From Clostridium sporogenes (GTDB lineage: Bacteria; Bacillota; Clostridia; Clostridiales; Clostridiaceae), in contig NZ_CP011663.1 in assembly GCF_001020205.1 (NCBI RefSeq), positions 1,426,001 to 1,490,000 on the forward strand: a DNA stretch of 64,000 nucleotides, written 5' to 3'. Position numbers and translations under genes: made by a program. This document shows positions 27,279-36,383 of this stretch, piece by piece. Each line of letters starts with the position of its first letter. The first letter of the stretch is position 1. The notes beneath the pieces are model-generated. The model saw nothing but the letters and a program-made list of their open reading frames with translations. It ran no database searches and was not told the origin of the DNA.

Positions 27279-28037
27279 ATGAGTATAATAGTTTTAATTT
27301 TAGGTTTAATTGTAGGAAGTTTTCTAAATGTATGTATCTATAGGATACCTAGGAGAGAATCTATAATTTATCCACCTTCTCATTGTGAAAAATGTGGTGT
27401 AAATATAAGAACATATAATTTAATTCCAGTAATAAGTTATATATTTTTAAGAGGAAAATGTGGATGTTGTAAAAATAAAATATCTTTAAGATATCCTTTA
27501 GTAGAGTTATTAACAGGGACCCTATTTTTAAGCATATATCATTTATGTGGTTTAAATTTTAATTTTATAAAATATATTATATTTGTTTCTTTTATAATTG
27601 TTATTGGGTTTATTGACTTAGATACTACAGATGTATATAGTAAAACTACTATTAGTGCCATGCTAATTGGTATAATTTATATACTAATTGAAAAATTTTA
27701 TTTTGGATATGGTATAAAAACATATATACATGCAGTATTATTATGTACTACTACTATAGGAACTATAATTTTTACAACTAAAGGAATGGGAAGTGGAGAT
27801 TTAGATATTTATATAGTAGTTTCTTTATTTTTAGGATTTAAAATCACTGCTATGACTATATTTTTTTCTTTTATTTTTGGGGCTTTAATAGGAGTTTTAC
27901 TTATAGTTTCAAAGAGAAAGAGTAGAAAAGATTGTGTACCCTTTGGGCCTTTTATAGCTATAGCTTCTATATTTTCTATATTATTTGGAGATAAAGTATT
28001 TTTATTTTATGTATCTTTTATAACAACTTATTTTTAA
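27279..28037 (+). CDS. Prepilin peptidase (A24 family, PilD/ComC type)
   Basis: A 252-residue bifunctional leader peptidase/N-methyltransferase with about eight helices. The N-terminal zinc/methylase domain has HCEKCGVNI and KCGCCKNKIS (two CxxC pairs). The aspartyl protease residues are in GFIDLDTTDV and GMGSGDLDI. It matures type IV pilin-like proteins, but no pilin or assembly genes occur in the window, so it must serve loci elsewhere. Start supported by GAAAGG upstream. Confidence 0.92.
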   Translation: MSIIVLILGLIVGSFLNVCIYRIPRRESIIYPPSHCEKCGVNIRTYNLIPVISYIFLRGKCGCCKNKISLRYPLVELLTGTLFLSIYHLCGLNFNFIKYIIFVSFIIVIGFIDLDTTDVYSKTTISAMLIGIIYILIEKFYFGYGIKTYIHAVLLCTTTIGTIIFTTKGMGSGDLDIYIVVSLFLGFKITAMTIFFSFIFGALIGVLLIVSKRKSRKDCVPFGPFIAIASIFSILFGDKVFLFYVSFITTYF

Positions 28038-28210
28038 AGTAGATAATATTATATAGTTATATCATAAGTATAATATTTAATAAAATTAATTGATTTTTAT
28101 TATATTTATAAGTTTATTATGAAAATAAAAATTATAATGTTTTAAAATATATAAATTATAATTAAAAACAATATTAATATTAGATTTTAAAAGTCTACAA
28201 TCTATAATAA

Positions 28211-28438
28211 ATAGTTTATGCTGCACAATATTATGTTTATAAAAAAAGACAAACTCAAATAGATGATTTCTTAAAAAAACAAGGAATAAATGTAGCTTCT
28301 AAAAGCAATAAAGATTACTCACAAATGTCTTTAGAAGAAATAATGGAAACTAAAGAATTATTAGAAGATTTAATAGCTGAAAAAGAAATAACAACTTGTT
28401 CTAGTGAAGTATGCTGTGAAACAGTAGAAGTTGAATAA
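28211..28438 (+). pseudogene. Remnant of a small coding region lacking a start codon
   Basis: An open stretch of 75 codons begins right after a stop at 28208 with no ATG, GTG or TTG before codon 36. It reads YVYKKRQTQIDDFLKKQG, later SLEEIMETKELLEDLIAEKE, and ends with a Cys- and Glu-rich tail CSSEVCCETVEVE. Amino-acid use looks protein-like and a terminator follows 38 bp later, as for a real gene, but no ribosome site or start is seen. I do not recognise the family. It may be a 5'-deleted gene or use a non-standard start. The rest of the 28038-28741 gap is AT-rich with no gene. Confidence 0.5.
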
Positions 28439-28476
28439 TTTATTTTAGTAAAAAATTGATATTAAATTTAGAGAAT

Positions 28477-28521
28477 ACCTTATAGAGTAGCCAATAAAAA
28501 GTCTGCTCTATGAGGTGTTTT
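28477..28521 (+). terminator. Intrinsic terminator after the startless small ORF
   Basis: The stem ACCTTATAGAGTAG / CTGCTCTATGAGGT has two G-T pairs and a 12-nt loop and is followed by GTTTTTGTTTT. It supports past or present transcription through the remnant. Confidence 0.8.
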
Positions 28522-28741
28522 TGTTTTAAATAATAAATATTAATACTCTATTGGTAATCAAATAAATTTCATATAATTTATATTAAATTTATTTAATTCA
28601 TAGTATTTTAAATAAAAGAAAAGTTAAGCTATGTTATAATTAAATTTATATGTTAAGAATAAATAATATATTTTAATGCTAAATATATAAGTAGAATTAA
28701 GGAAATTATTTTATTATAGGATCATTGTAGGAGATGAGGGA

Positions 28742-29869
28742 ATGAATTTTACAGATATATTAAAAAGAAACATAAAAAAATTAACCAAGTCTGATATTAA
28801 AGTAATAGTCTTAACTATTATAGTCATAGTTGGGATGTTAATGCCTAGTTCTTATATAAGAAAAGAGGCTATACATGGAAAGATCATAAAAGTAGAAAAC
28901 AATGAAGGAGAAAAAAGGCAACTTTCGAGAAGTAAAGTAAAGGTGAAAATTTTAAATGGTAAATATAAAGATAAAGTAATAGATATGGATAATCTAGTTA
29001 GTGATAAAACTTATCATGAAACTTATGCAAAAAAGGGAAATGAGGTACTAATAAATATAGAAGAGGATAATAAAGATAACATAAAAAAAGCATATATATA
29101 TGAAGTTGTAAGATACAAATATTTGAAAGGAATAATTATATTATTTTTAGTTTTATTAAGTCTTTTAGGAGGAATGCAGGGAATACGTTCAGTTTTGGCA
29201 TTACTTATAACTACCTATTCAGTACTTAAAATACTTATACCATTAATAATGTCAGGATTTAATCCAATATTAGTTTCTATAATTATATGTATAGGAGTTA
29301 GCATTTTAAATCTACTCATAATAAGTGGCAAGAATAAAAAAAGTTTAGCAGCTATTATAGGAACCTTAGGTGGAGTCATGGTGGCAGGAATTATAGCTCT
29401 TATAAGTAGCAATATACTTCAAGTAATAGGTCTTACGGATGAAGAGGCCCAAATGCTTATATATATAACTGGAAATCCAAAATTTAATTTTAGAGGATTA
29501 TTGTTTTCAGGAATACTTATGGGAGCATTAGGTGCAGTAATGGATATAAGTATGTCTATAGCATCATCTATGAAAGAAGTAAAAATAAATAATCCAGACA
29601 TAAGCAAAAAACAGCTTGTAAAGGCAGGGTTTAATGTAGGAAGGGATATAATGGGAACCATGGCCAACACCCTTATTTTAGCCTATGCAGGAGGAGCTAT
29701 GTATACACTATTACTTATATCTTCCTATAAGTTACCCTTTGAAAGAATGTTAAACCAGGATGTAATGGCTGCTGAAGTAATACAAGCACTATGCGGAAGC
29801 ATAGGATTAATATTCACAATACCCATAACAACTTTAGCTGTAAGTTTAATAGGGGTAGATAAAGAATAA
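28742..29869 (+). CDS. YibE/F family membrane protein
   Basis: A 375-residue protein with one N-terminal helix, an extracytoplasmic beta domain (about 45-120, with VEVV-like short strands and ISGKYKDK-type turns) and about seven C-terminal helices. LLGGMQGIRSVLAL, YITGNPKFNFRGLLFSGILMG and GRDIMGTMANTLILAYAG are conserved in YibE/F proteins. The family is widespread in Firmicutes and its role is unknown. GGAGATGAGGG precedes ATG. Confidence 0.88.
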   Translation: MNFTDILKRNIKKLTKSDIKVIVLTIIVIVGMLMPSSYIRKEAIHGKIIKVENNEGEKRQLSRSKVKVKILNGKYKDKVIDMDNLVSDKTYHETYAKKGNEVLINIEEDNKDNIKKAYIYEVVRYKYLKGIIILFLVLLSLLGGMQGIRSVLALLITTYSVLKILIPLIMSGFNPILVSIIICIGVSILNLLIISGKNKKSLAAIIGTLGGVMVAGIIALISSNILQVIGLTDEEAQMLIYITGNPKFNFRGLLFSGILMGALGAVMDISMSIASSMKEVKINNPDISKKQLVKAGFNVGRDIMGTMANTLILAYAGGAMYTLLLISSYKLPFERMLNQDVMAAEVIQALCGSIGLIFTIPITTLAVSLIGVDKE

Positions 29870-30029
29870 TTATGGAAGGATCCATGAATTTTAATTATCA
29901 TGCAAATAATTAAGGGTATAGTTCATAAATTTTAGTTATAAATTCATGAAATTTAATTATAATTTAAAATAATTAATAGTGATATTTAATTAATTTTATT
30001 TTAAATAGCATATCAAAATTAATTTTAAA

Positions 30030-30060
30030 GGGATAGTTCTTTATATTAAAGAACTATCCC
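30030..30060 (+). other. 14-bp inverted repeat without a T-run
   Basis: GGGATAGTTCTTTA and TAAAGAACTATCCC pair perfectly around a 3-nt loop, 160 bp after the YibE/F stop. The downstream bases are TAAATTATTA, so it is a weak terminator at best; it could also be a 3' stabiliser or an operator ahead of the LytTR gene. Confidence 0.6.
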
Positions 30061-30160
30061 TAAATTATTACCGCTTATATAAAATATAAGCCCGCTTGCT
30101 GATATTTTATAGGATATAATTAACAGATGCATTATAATGAAATTGAAGGAGGGATGACAG

Positions 30161-30610
30161 TTGAAAATTGATATCCAAATTGATGACAGCAGTAAGTAAA
30201 CAAGAGTATTTATATATACTAGTGAAATTACAGAAGAAGTTCAAGCTATTTTAAATAATTTAAAAAGAGTTCAACAAAAGTATATTTTAGGAATGAAAGA
30301 TGAGAGAATTTATATTTTAAATCCTGACGAAATTTCATTTTTTTATAGTGAAAAAGGAAAAGTGTTTGCACAAACACATAATTTAATTTATGAAATTAAA
30401 GAAAAGTTATATAAACTTGAAGAAAATCTAAAAGGTACATCTTTTGTTAGAATTTCCAAATCTGCCATTGCTAATGTAGATAAAATTAAAAATTTAGAAA
30501 TACTTTTTAATAGAAATATGTGTATAAATTTTTTCGATGGAAAGCAAGAATATATATCTAGAAGATATATGAAAAAAATCAGAGAATATTTAAATATAGG
30601 AGGTAAATAG
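30161..30610 (+). pseudogene. LytTR-domain transcriptional regulator interrupted by an in-frame stop
   Basis: The frame begins at TTG (30161) with AAGGAGG 8 nt upstream, reads MKIDIQIDDSSK, hits TAA at 30197-30199 and resumes TRVFIYTSEITEEV without any shift to the normal end. The TAA is one substitution from GAA or CAA. The DNA-binding LytTR domain (about residues 50-148, ending GKQEYISRRYMKKIREYL) is downstream of the stop and could still be made from ATG 30293, as a 105-residue product. Members of this group regulate themselves and the DUF3021 gene that follows here by 1 bp. Confidence 0.85.
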
Positions 30611-30611
30611 G

Positions 30612-31040
30612 ATGAATTATTTTAAAAAAGGATTAAAAAGAGCAGTATATGGTATAACCGTAGGCGTATTTGTAAATCAGCTTATCTTTGCAATAATAGC
30701 TTTAAATAAAGGCTTACAGGGAACTGTAGAAGTTAATATGATGTTTAATCAATTTATAATTTCAGCTATATTAGGTTTTGGAATTGGAGCTGTTTCTATT
30801 GTATTTGATATAGAATACTGGAGTTTATTAAAACAAACTGTAGTACATTTTATAGCTTATGCTTGTATATATTTTCCTATAGCTATTTATGGGAAATGGA
30901 TGCCAAAAAGAAATATAGCAAGAATAAAATTTGTTGCTTTTTATGTAATAATATATATAGTAGCATGGTTTCTTTGGAAGGCTTATTTAAAGAAGAAAGC
31001 TATGGAAATAAATAAAAAATTAGAGCTAAGAAGTAAATAA
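30612..31040 (+). CDS. DUF3021 membrane protein, partner of the LytTR regulator
   Basis: A 142-residue protein with four transmembrane helices and a lysine-rich C-terminus. It starts MNYFKKGLKRAVYGITVGVF, typical of DUF3021, and follows the LytTR gene with no gap, the classic two-gene arrangement in which the membrane protein modulates the LytTR regulator. With the regulator interrupted, the pair may be inactive or altered. Confidence 0.88.
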   Translation: MNYFKKGLKRAVYGITVGVFVNQLIFAIIALNKGLQGTVEVNMMFNQFIISAILGFGIGAVSIVFDIEYWSLLKQTVVHFIAYACIYFPIAIYGKWMPKRNIARIKFVAFYVIIYIVAWFLWKAYLKKKAMEINKKLELRSK

Positions 31041-31046
31041 AATAAC

Positions 31047-31090
31047 AAAATGAACATTATTATCTAGTAATAGTGTTTATTTTATTTATA
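31047..31090 (+). terminator. Intrinsic terminator after DUF3021
   Basis: A 16-bp stem with two G-T pairs (AAAATGAACATTATTA / TAATAGTGTTTATTTT) and a 5-nt loop is followed by ATTTATAG. The next 380 bp to 31470 are AT-rich; I see a small ACTAG/CTAGT hairpin near 31368-31386 but no gene or known riboswitch. Confidence 0.75.
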
Positions 31091-31470
31091 GCAAAAGTTT
31101 ATTATTGAAAACTGATGAAATGTTAGGATTTTAGGGGAAAAGAGAGGTTATAGTAGAAATGGATTGAATATAGTAGCTTTATGTTTAAAATAGAAGATAA
31201 TAAGAGAAATTTTAAAATAAATAAAATTATTTACAGTCTATGAACTTTATAAAAATACATTTTAGAAAAATTTGTATTATAATTATTGGGGACATGACGA
31301 TTTATATGATATAGTGTTATTTTAATTATTTATTATAGCAATAAATATAGTATTAAAATAAAAAAACTAGGTCTATGAACTAGTGTATTTTTATCACCTT
31401 ATTTTTTATTTTTTTATATATTTTTATATGTAATATATATCTAGTTAGTGAAAGGACAGGTAAAGGAAAA

Positions 31471-32838
31471 ATGCATATTATAATTGTAGGAAATGGAAAG
31501 GTAGGTTACACTTTAGCAAAGCACTTATCTCAAGAAAATAATGATGTAATTGTTATTGATAAAAATGTTGAAGCACTTCAAAAGGCTATGGATAATCTTG
31601 ATGTAATGTGTATTAAAGGTAATGGTACAAGAGTAAATGTGCTTAAGGAGGCTGAAGTTAGTAGAGCAGATGTAGTAATTGCAGTTACTAATAGTGATGA
31701 GAGAAATATGCTTTGTTGCTTAGCAGCTAAGAAGTTTGGAGCAAAACATACTATAGCAAGAATTAGAGATCCCGAATATGCAGAGGAGCTTACAATGCTA
31801 AAAAGAGAGTTAGAAATTGATATGATTATTAATCCAGAAAAGGAAGCAGCTCTTGAAATTGCGCAACTCATAAAATTTCCAACGGTATCTAGTGTAGAAA
31901 ATTTTGCTCAGGGTAAAGTAGATTTAGTTAGTTTTAGATTAGGAAAAGAAGATTTTATAGCAGGGAAATCTATTTCTGATATTAACTTTAAAAAATGCTC
32001 TGTACTATTTTGTGCTGTTGAAAGAGATGACAGGGTATTTATGCCTACAGGTGATTTTATACTTAAAAGTAATGATAAAGTATATGTTATAGGAGATCAT
32101 GAAAATATAACATTATTTTTGAAGTATTTAGGTAAACATCAAAATAAAATTAAAAGTGTAATGGTAATAGGAGGAGGAAGGATAACTTATTATCTTACTA
32201 AATTAATTAACAAAGTTGGTGCTAATATAAAAATAGTTGAGAAAAATTATTCTAAATGTAAAGATTTGAATGAAACATTACCAGAAGCCATTATTATAAA
32301 TGGAGATGGTACAGAACAAGAACTTTTAGAATCAGAAAGTTTAAAAGATGTAGATGCTTTTATAGCTCTAACAGATAGAGATGAAGAAAATATTATAGCA
32401 TCTCTATTTGCATTAAATGCTAATATACATAATGTTATAACGAAGATAACAAAGGTAAATTATAATCATATAGTTAAAAATATTGGCGTTGAAAGTGTTA
32501 TAAGTCCTAAAACTTTAACGGCTAATAAAATAATTACATATATAAGAGGATTGAAGAATAAAAAAGGAAGTTTTATTGAAAATTTATATAAAATAGTAGG
32601 AGAGCAAGCTGAGGCAGTGGAATTTGCAGCTAATGGTACTACTAAATGTCTAAATATAGCTTTAAAAGATATAAAGATAAAAAAAGGAGTATTGATTGCT
32701 GCCATAGTTAGAAATAAACACATAATAATTCCTAATGGGGAAGACTCTATAAGAGATGGAGATAATGTTATTATAGTAACAGAAGAAAATAATATAATGG
32801 ATATTAATAATATACTAGAGGGAGGCAATTTAATATGA
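31471..32838 (+). CDS. trkA: Trk potassium uptake regulatory subunit TrkA
   Basis: A 455-residue peripheral membrane protein with two RCK halves in tandem, as in TrkA of Bacteria: TrkA-N with the NAD site IIVGNGKVGYTLA, TrkA-C, then TrkA-N with VMVIGGGRITYYL and a second TrkA-C. It gates the TrkH channel in response to nucleotides, and TrkA-C (RCK_C) domains can bind c-di-AMP. It overlaps trkH by 4 bases (ATGA), so the two are translated together. Confidence 0.95.
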   Translation: MHIIIVGNGKVGYTLAKHLSQENNDVIVIDKNVEALQKAMDNLDVMCIKGNGTRVNVLKEAEVSRADVVIAVTNSDERNMLCCLAAKKFGAKHTIARIRDPEYAEELTMLKRELEIDMIINPEKEAALEIAQLIKFPTVSSVENFAQGKVDLVSFRLGKEDFIAGKSISDINFKKCSVLFCAVERDDRVFMPTGDFILKSNDKVYVIGDHENITLFLKYLGKHQNKIKSVMVIGGGRITYYLTKLINKVGANIKIVEKNYSKCKDLNETLPEAIIINGDGTEQELLESESLKDVDAFIALTDRDEENIIASLFALNANIHNVITKITKVNYNHIVKNIGVESVISPKTLTANKIITYIRGLKNKKGSFIENLYKIVGEQAEAVEFAANGTTKCLNIALKDIKIKKGVLIAAIVRNKHIIIPNGEDSIRDGDNVIIVTEENNIMDINNILEGGNLI

Positions 32839-34280
32839 ACTACCCAATAGTATTTAAAGTATTAGGACATGTAATAAAATATGAAGCCTTAGTTATGATA
32901 TTTCCCCTTGTAGCATCTCTTTATTATGGTGGTGGAGATGCTACAAGTTTTATAATAACTATTGGAATAATGTTGTGTACTGGACTTATAATGAGTAATA
33001 TTAAACCTAAGAATAAAACTTTTTATGCTAAAGAAGGTTTTTTATCTGTTTCTATTTGTTGGATAGTTATATCTTTATTTGGAGCCTTACCCTTTTATAT
33101 AAGTGGAGCGATACCTTCTTTTGTGGATTGTATATTTGAAACAGTATCAGGCTTTACCACTACAGGAGCTACTATTTTAACGGAAGTAGAATCTTTGCCT
33201 AGGGGAATATTGTTTTGGAGAAGTTTTACACATTGGATAGGTGGTATGGGAATATTAATATTTACATTAGCATTAATGCCTTCTATAGGTGGTACTACAA
33301 TCCATCTTTTAAAAGCAGAAAGCCCAGGTCCTACTCCAGGAAAAATTGTTCCAAGAATAAAACAAACAGCCAAAATAATGTATTTAATATATTTTGCTAT
33401 GACTATAGTACAAATAATTTTGCTTTTAATTGCAGGTATGCCATTTTATGATACATTAATACATGCCTTTGGTACAGCTGGCACTGGTGGATTTTCTAGT
33501 ATGAATAGTAGTGTAGGAGCATATAATAATGTGTATATAGAAGTTATAATAACAGTATTTATGATATTGTTCGGTGTTAATTTTAATGTATATTTTCAAT
33601 TAATAGCAGGAAATATTAAACAAGCCTTTAAAAATGAAGAAGTGAAATATTACATAGGAATGGTATTGATTGCTATAACAATAATAGCTTTCAATATTAA
33701 AGGAATGTACGAGGGATCTTTAAAGGAAGGTTTTAGGCAATCATCTTTCCAAGTAGCCTCTATTGTAACTACTACAGGCTATGCTACTACTAATTTTGAT
33801 TTGTGGCCAACCCTTAGTAAATCAATATTAGCTTTATTAATGCTTACAGGATGCTGTGCCAGTTCTACCGGTGGGGGAATTAAAACTGTTCGTATAGTAC
33901 TTTTGTTTAAAGCTATGAAAAGAGAAATAAATAAAATTATTCATCCAAGAATTGTTAATTCAGTAAAATTAGATGGTAAGGTTGTAGAGGAAGAAACCAT
34001 ATCACAGGTAGGATTATTTGTATTTGCTTATGTTAGTATAATTATAATAGCAGTGCTTTTAGTATCAGTAGATGGTATGGATATAGAGACTACACTTTCT
34101 TCAGTTCTTGCAACTATAGGTAATATAGGACCTGGCTTCAAGGTGGTAGGACCTATAGGCAATTTTAGTAGCTATTCACCTTTTAGTAAAATAGTATTTT
34201 CATTTTGTATGTTAGCAGGAAGGCTAGAAATATATCCAATGCTAGTGATGTTAAGACCTTCAAGGATGAGAAAAATATAA
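32835..34280 (+). CDS. trkH: Trk potassium channel subunit TrkH
   Basis: A 481-residue membrane channel. The four selectivity-filter loops are visible: TTTGATILTEVE, TAGTGGFSS, TTTGYATTNFD and the TIGNIGPGFKVVG segment. It forms the potassium pore and pairs with TrkA encoded just upstream. The RRxR-type GRLEIYP segment near the C-terminus is conserved. A terminator begins 6 bp after the stop. Confidence 0.95.
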   Translation: MNYPIVFKVLGHVIKYEALVMIFPLVASLYYGGGDATSFIITIGIMLCTGLIMSNIKPKNKTFYAKEGFLSVSICWIVISLFGALPFYISGAIPSFVDCIFETVSGFTTTGATILTEVESLPRGILFWRSFTHWIGGMGILIFTLALMPSIGGTTIHLLKAESPGPTPGKIVPRIKQTAKIMYLIYFAMTIVQIILLLIAGMPFYDTLIHAFGTAGTGGFSSMNSSVGAYNNVYIEVIITVFMILFGVNFNVYFQLIAGNIKQAFKNEEVKYYIGMVLIAITIIAFNIKGMYEGSLKEGFRQSSFQVASIVTTTGYATTNFDLWPTLSKSILALLMLTGCCASSTGGGIKTVRIVLLFKAMKREINKIIHPRIVNSVKLDGKVVEEETISQVGLFVFAYVSIIIIAVLLVSVDGMDIETTLSSVLATIGNIGPGFKVVGPIGNFSSYSPFSKIVFSFCMLAGRLEIYPMLVMLRPSRMRKI

Positions 34281-34285
34281 ATATA

Positions 34286-34334
34286 AAAATACACTTTGTA
34301 GATCTTGTTTTTGTGTTTACAAAGTGTATTTTCT
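34286..34334 (+). terminator. Intrinsic terminator after trkAH
   Basis: AAAATACACTTTGT pairs with ACAAAGTGTATTTT around a 19-nt loop, directly after trkH. Confidence 0.8.
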
Positions 34335-34475
34335 ATATTAAAATTAAATTTTTTTATTTTGATATGCCTTTTGCTTAATTAAATTATAATATTTAATAGA
34401 AAGCTAGTAATCTATTTTATAAATATTGTAACTCAATTTATATTTATAATTCCATAACATTCAATTAGAATATTA

Positions 34476-35792
34476 TTAGCCTATTCCACCATAAATTAAT
34501 CCTAATACAATTACAATTACAGTTACAATAACAAAAATATATTTTGCAAGTATTATAAATACTTTGTTTAGTTTCTTTTTTGAACCTAAGTTTATTTCTT
34601 TTAAGGCTTCTTTTTCTCCAACTATATAATATGATACAATGGCTATAATTAAAGTTCCTAAAGGGAAAAATAATATAGTTATAGTGTCAGAAAAGGATGA
34701 AAATAAATTTAAATTTAAACATAAAGGTATAGCTGCTATGAAACCAAACAATGCAACAATTAATGAAGCTTTTTTTCTACTTAAATTAACTTGAGATAAT
34801 AAGGCTTCTACAGGTCCTTCCAACATTATTACAGAAGATGAAATAGAAGCAAAAATCATACTTAAGAAGAAAATAGTACTGAAAATATTACCTAAAGGTA
34901 AAGATTTAAAAATAGTTGGTACTGTAATAAACATGAGGGATGGCCCAGATGTTACATCTAAATTAAAAGCAAAGGCAGCAGGTATTATCATTAGTGCAGC
35001 TAATAGTGCAGCTAAAGTATCAAACATAGCTGTTTGAATTGCTGAAGAAGGTAAATCTATATTCTTTTTAGAATAACTTCCAAACACAACTAGAGCACAT
35101 CCTGTTAAAGATACAGTGAAGAATGCTTGGCCTAATGCCATAATCCATGTGTTAACTTGCAGTAAGCTTTCCCATCTAGGGATAAATAAATATTTTAATC
35201 CTTCATTAGCCCCATCTAAAGTTAAACTTCTTATAGTTAATATTACAAATAGTATAAATAAAAAAGGCATAATTATTTTATTTATTCGTTCGATACCTTT
35301 AGAAACCCCCATACATACAATAACAAAGGTTAATGTCATAGCTAAAGCAAGCCATAATAAAGATTCTTTGCTTCCTACAAAATTAGAAAAATATTTTGGT
35401 ATATCATTATTCATGAATTCACCAGATAAACTTATATAAAAATATTTTAATATCCATCCAACTACTACATTATAAAATATAAACGATCCTAAAAGTGTTA
35501 TAACGGGAATAATACCTAATATATTTCCACCTTTTAAGTGTTTTTTCTTAAAAATATCTTTGATACCTTTTAAAGGGCCACTGCCAACATACCTTCCAAA
35601 GGCAAGTTCTGTTATAATTCCTGTTGTTCCTAATAGTATAACAAATAATAAATAAGGAATTAAAAATGCAGCCCCACCATTTTGACCCAACCTATAAGGG
35701 AACATCCAAACATTTCCTAAGCCTATGGCGGCTCCTACGCAGGATAATATAAATCCTAATTTGTTTGTAAACCCATCTCTCTTTTTTTCCAT
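34476..35792 (-). CDS. Neurotransmitter:sodium symporter (NSS) family transporter, likely aromatic amino-acid uptake
   Basis: A 438-residue NSS carrier with about 11-12 helices, LeuT-like. LGFILSCVGAAIGLGNVWMFPY is the unwound helix-1 signature with sodium and substrate contacts. An in-frame upstream ATG at 35825 exists, but AAGGAGG at 35801-35807 points to the ATG at 35792. Bacterial NSS members carry Leu, Ala, Trp or Tyr; here the leader encodes a Phe-rich peptide followed by competing hairpins and a terminator, which suggests that phenylalanine (or aromatic) supply controls it. Substrate is inference. Confidence 0.93.
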   Translation of the reverse strand: MEKKRDGFTNKLGFILSCVGAAIGLGNVWMFPYRLGQNGGAAFLIPYLLFVILLGTTGIITELAFGRYVGSGPLKGIKDIFKKKHLKGGNILGIIPVITLLGSFIFYNVVVGWILKYFYISLSGEFMNNDIPKYFSNFVGSKESLLWLALAMTLTFVIVCMGVSKGIERINKIIMPFLFILFVILTIRSLTLDGANEGLKYLFIPRWESLLQVNTWIMALGQAFFTVSLTGCALVVFGSYSKKNIDLPSSAIQTAMFDTLAALLAALMIIPAAFAFNLDVTSGPSLMFITVPTIFKSLPLGNIFSTIFFLSMIFASISSSVIMLEGPVEALLSQVNLSRKKASLIVALFGFIAAIPLCLNLNLFSSFSDTITILFFPLGTLIIAIVSYYIVGEKEALKEINLGSKKKLNKVFIILAKYIFVIVTVIVIVLGLIYGGIG

Positions 35793-35807
35793 ATTAAAAA
35801 CCTCCTT

Positions 35808-35847
35808 AAAAATAAAAGGCCACATAGATTTTTTACTATATGACCTT
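35808..35847 (-). terminator. Second terminator-like hairpin just before the NSS ribosome site
   Basis: On the minus strand AAGGTCATATAG pairs with CTATGTGGCCTT (12 bp, two G-T) and is followed by TTATTTTT, then AAGGAGG. Its right arm repeats the CTATGTGGC of the upstream terminator, so segment 4 of the attenuator could pair with either copy. It may act in termination or in occluding the ribosome site. Confidence 0.6.
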
Positions 35848-35871
35848 AGCTTTTTAGAAAGTTATAACAAA

Positions 35872-35898
35872 AGCCACATAGTACTTACCTATGTGGCT
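35872..35898 (-). terminator. Attenuator terminator in the NSS leader
   Basis: On the minus strand AGCCACATAG and CTATGTGGCT form a perfect 10-bp stem with a 7-nt loop, followed by TTTGTTAT. It lies between the Phe leader peptide and the transporter gene, so it can stop transcription prematurely. Confidence 0.8.
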
Positions 35899-35930
35899 CA
35901 AAATTAACAATACTTAAGTAACTCTAGCCT

Positions 35931-35969
35931 CATAGATACAAACCTTTTTCCAGTAGGTTTGTATCTATG
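35931..35969 (-). promoter_or_regulatory. Switching hairpin (segments 2 and 3) of the Phe attenuator
   Basis: CATAGATACAAACCT (35955-35969) and AGGTTTGTATCTATG (35931-35945) make a perfect 15-bp stem on the minus strand. Segment 2 can instead pair with GGGTTTGTATTT (35984-35995), which starts at the leader stop codon. The end of segment 3, CTATGAGGC (35927-35935), can pair with GCCACATAG, the left arm of the terminator, with one mismatch. These exclusive pairings are those needed for a ribosome-driven attenuator. Confidence 0.75.
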
Positions 35970-35994
35970 AAGTTTAATTCATTAAATACAAACC

Positions 35995-36054
35995 CTATCT
36001 AAAGAAGCTAAAGAAAAACTTATTAAGTTGTGTTGTTTTAATAATATTATTCAT
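35995..36054 (-). CDS. Phenylalanine-rich leader peptide (19 aa)
   Basis: ATG at 36054 is preceded by GGAGTG (8 nt). The product is MNNIIKTTQLNKFFFSFFR, with five Phe in six codons right before the end; this resembles the PheL (pheA) leader of enterobacteria, where Phe-tRNA scarcity stalls the ribosome. The stop codon touches the first segment of the switching structure. Such peptides are regulatory and not thought to work as proteins. Ribosome-mediated attenuators of this kind are rare in Firmicutes, which mostly use T-boxes; no T-box motif is visible here. Confidence 0.8.
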   Translation of the reverse strand: MNNIIKTTQLNKFFFSFFR

Positions 36055-36383
36055 AACAATCACTCCAATGATAGAATTTTAATTTATTATATCTAATTTA
36101 GTCACTTATTGCAAGAAAAAATATTGTAATTTTATTATTTATTTTATACATATTATTTTTAATACTATGTATTCTATGAAAATAGGAAATAATAGAATTT
36201 TTTAAAACTAATTTTAATTGAATTTTAGGACAATAAAAAAATTTTAAAATATATATTTGTAATGTTGTTTTTATAATAATAGCGCTACCTATGATAGAAT
36301 ATAAAGTATATGGGACATTTTTAGTTAGATGTGAAGTTTTATTAAAATAAAAAAAGCCAAGGTATAATTTGGAGGTAAATTTT

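Noticed and set aside
32835..34280. KtrAB instead of TrkAH
   Set aside because: The regulatory protein has two RCK halves (455 aa) as in TrkA, while KtrA has one (about 220 aa).
35943..36060. T-box leader upstream of the NSS transporter
   Set aside because: No AGGGTGG-type T-box sequence or specifier stem is visible; the Phe leader peptide with competing hairpins explains the region better.
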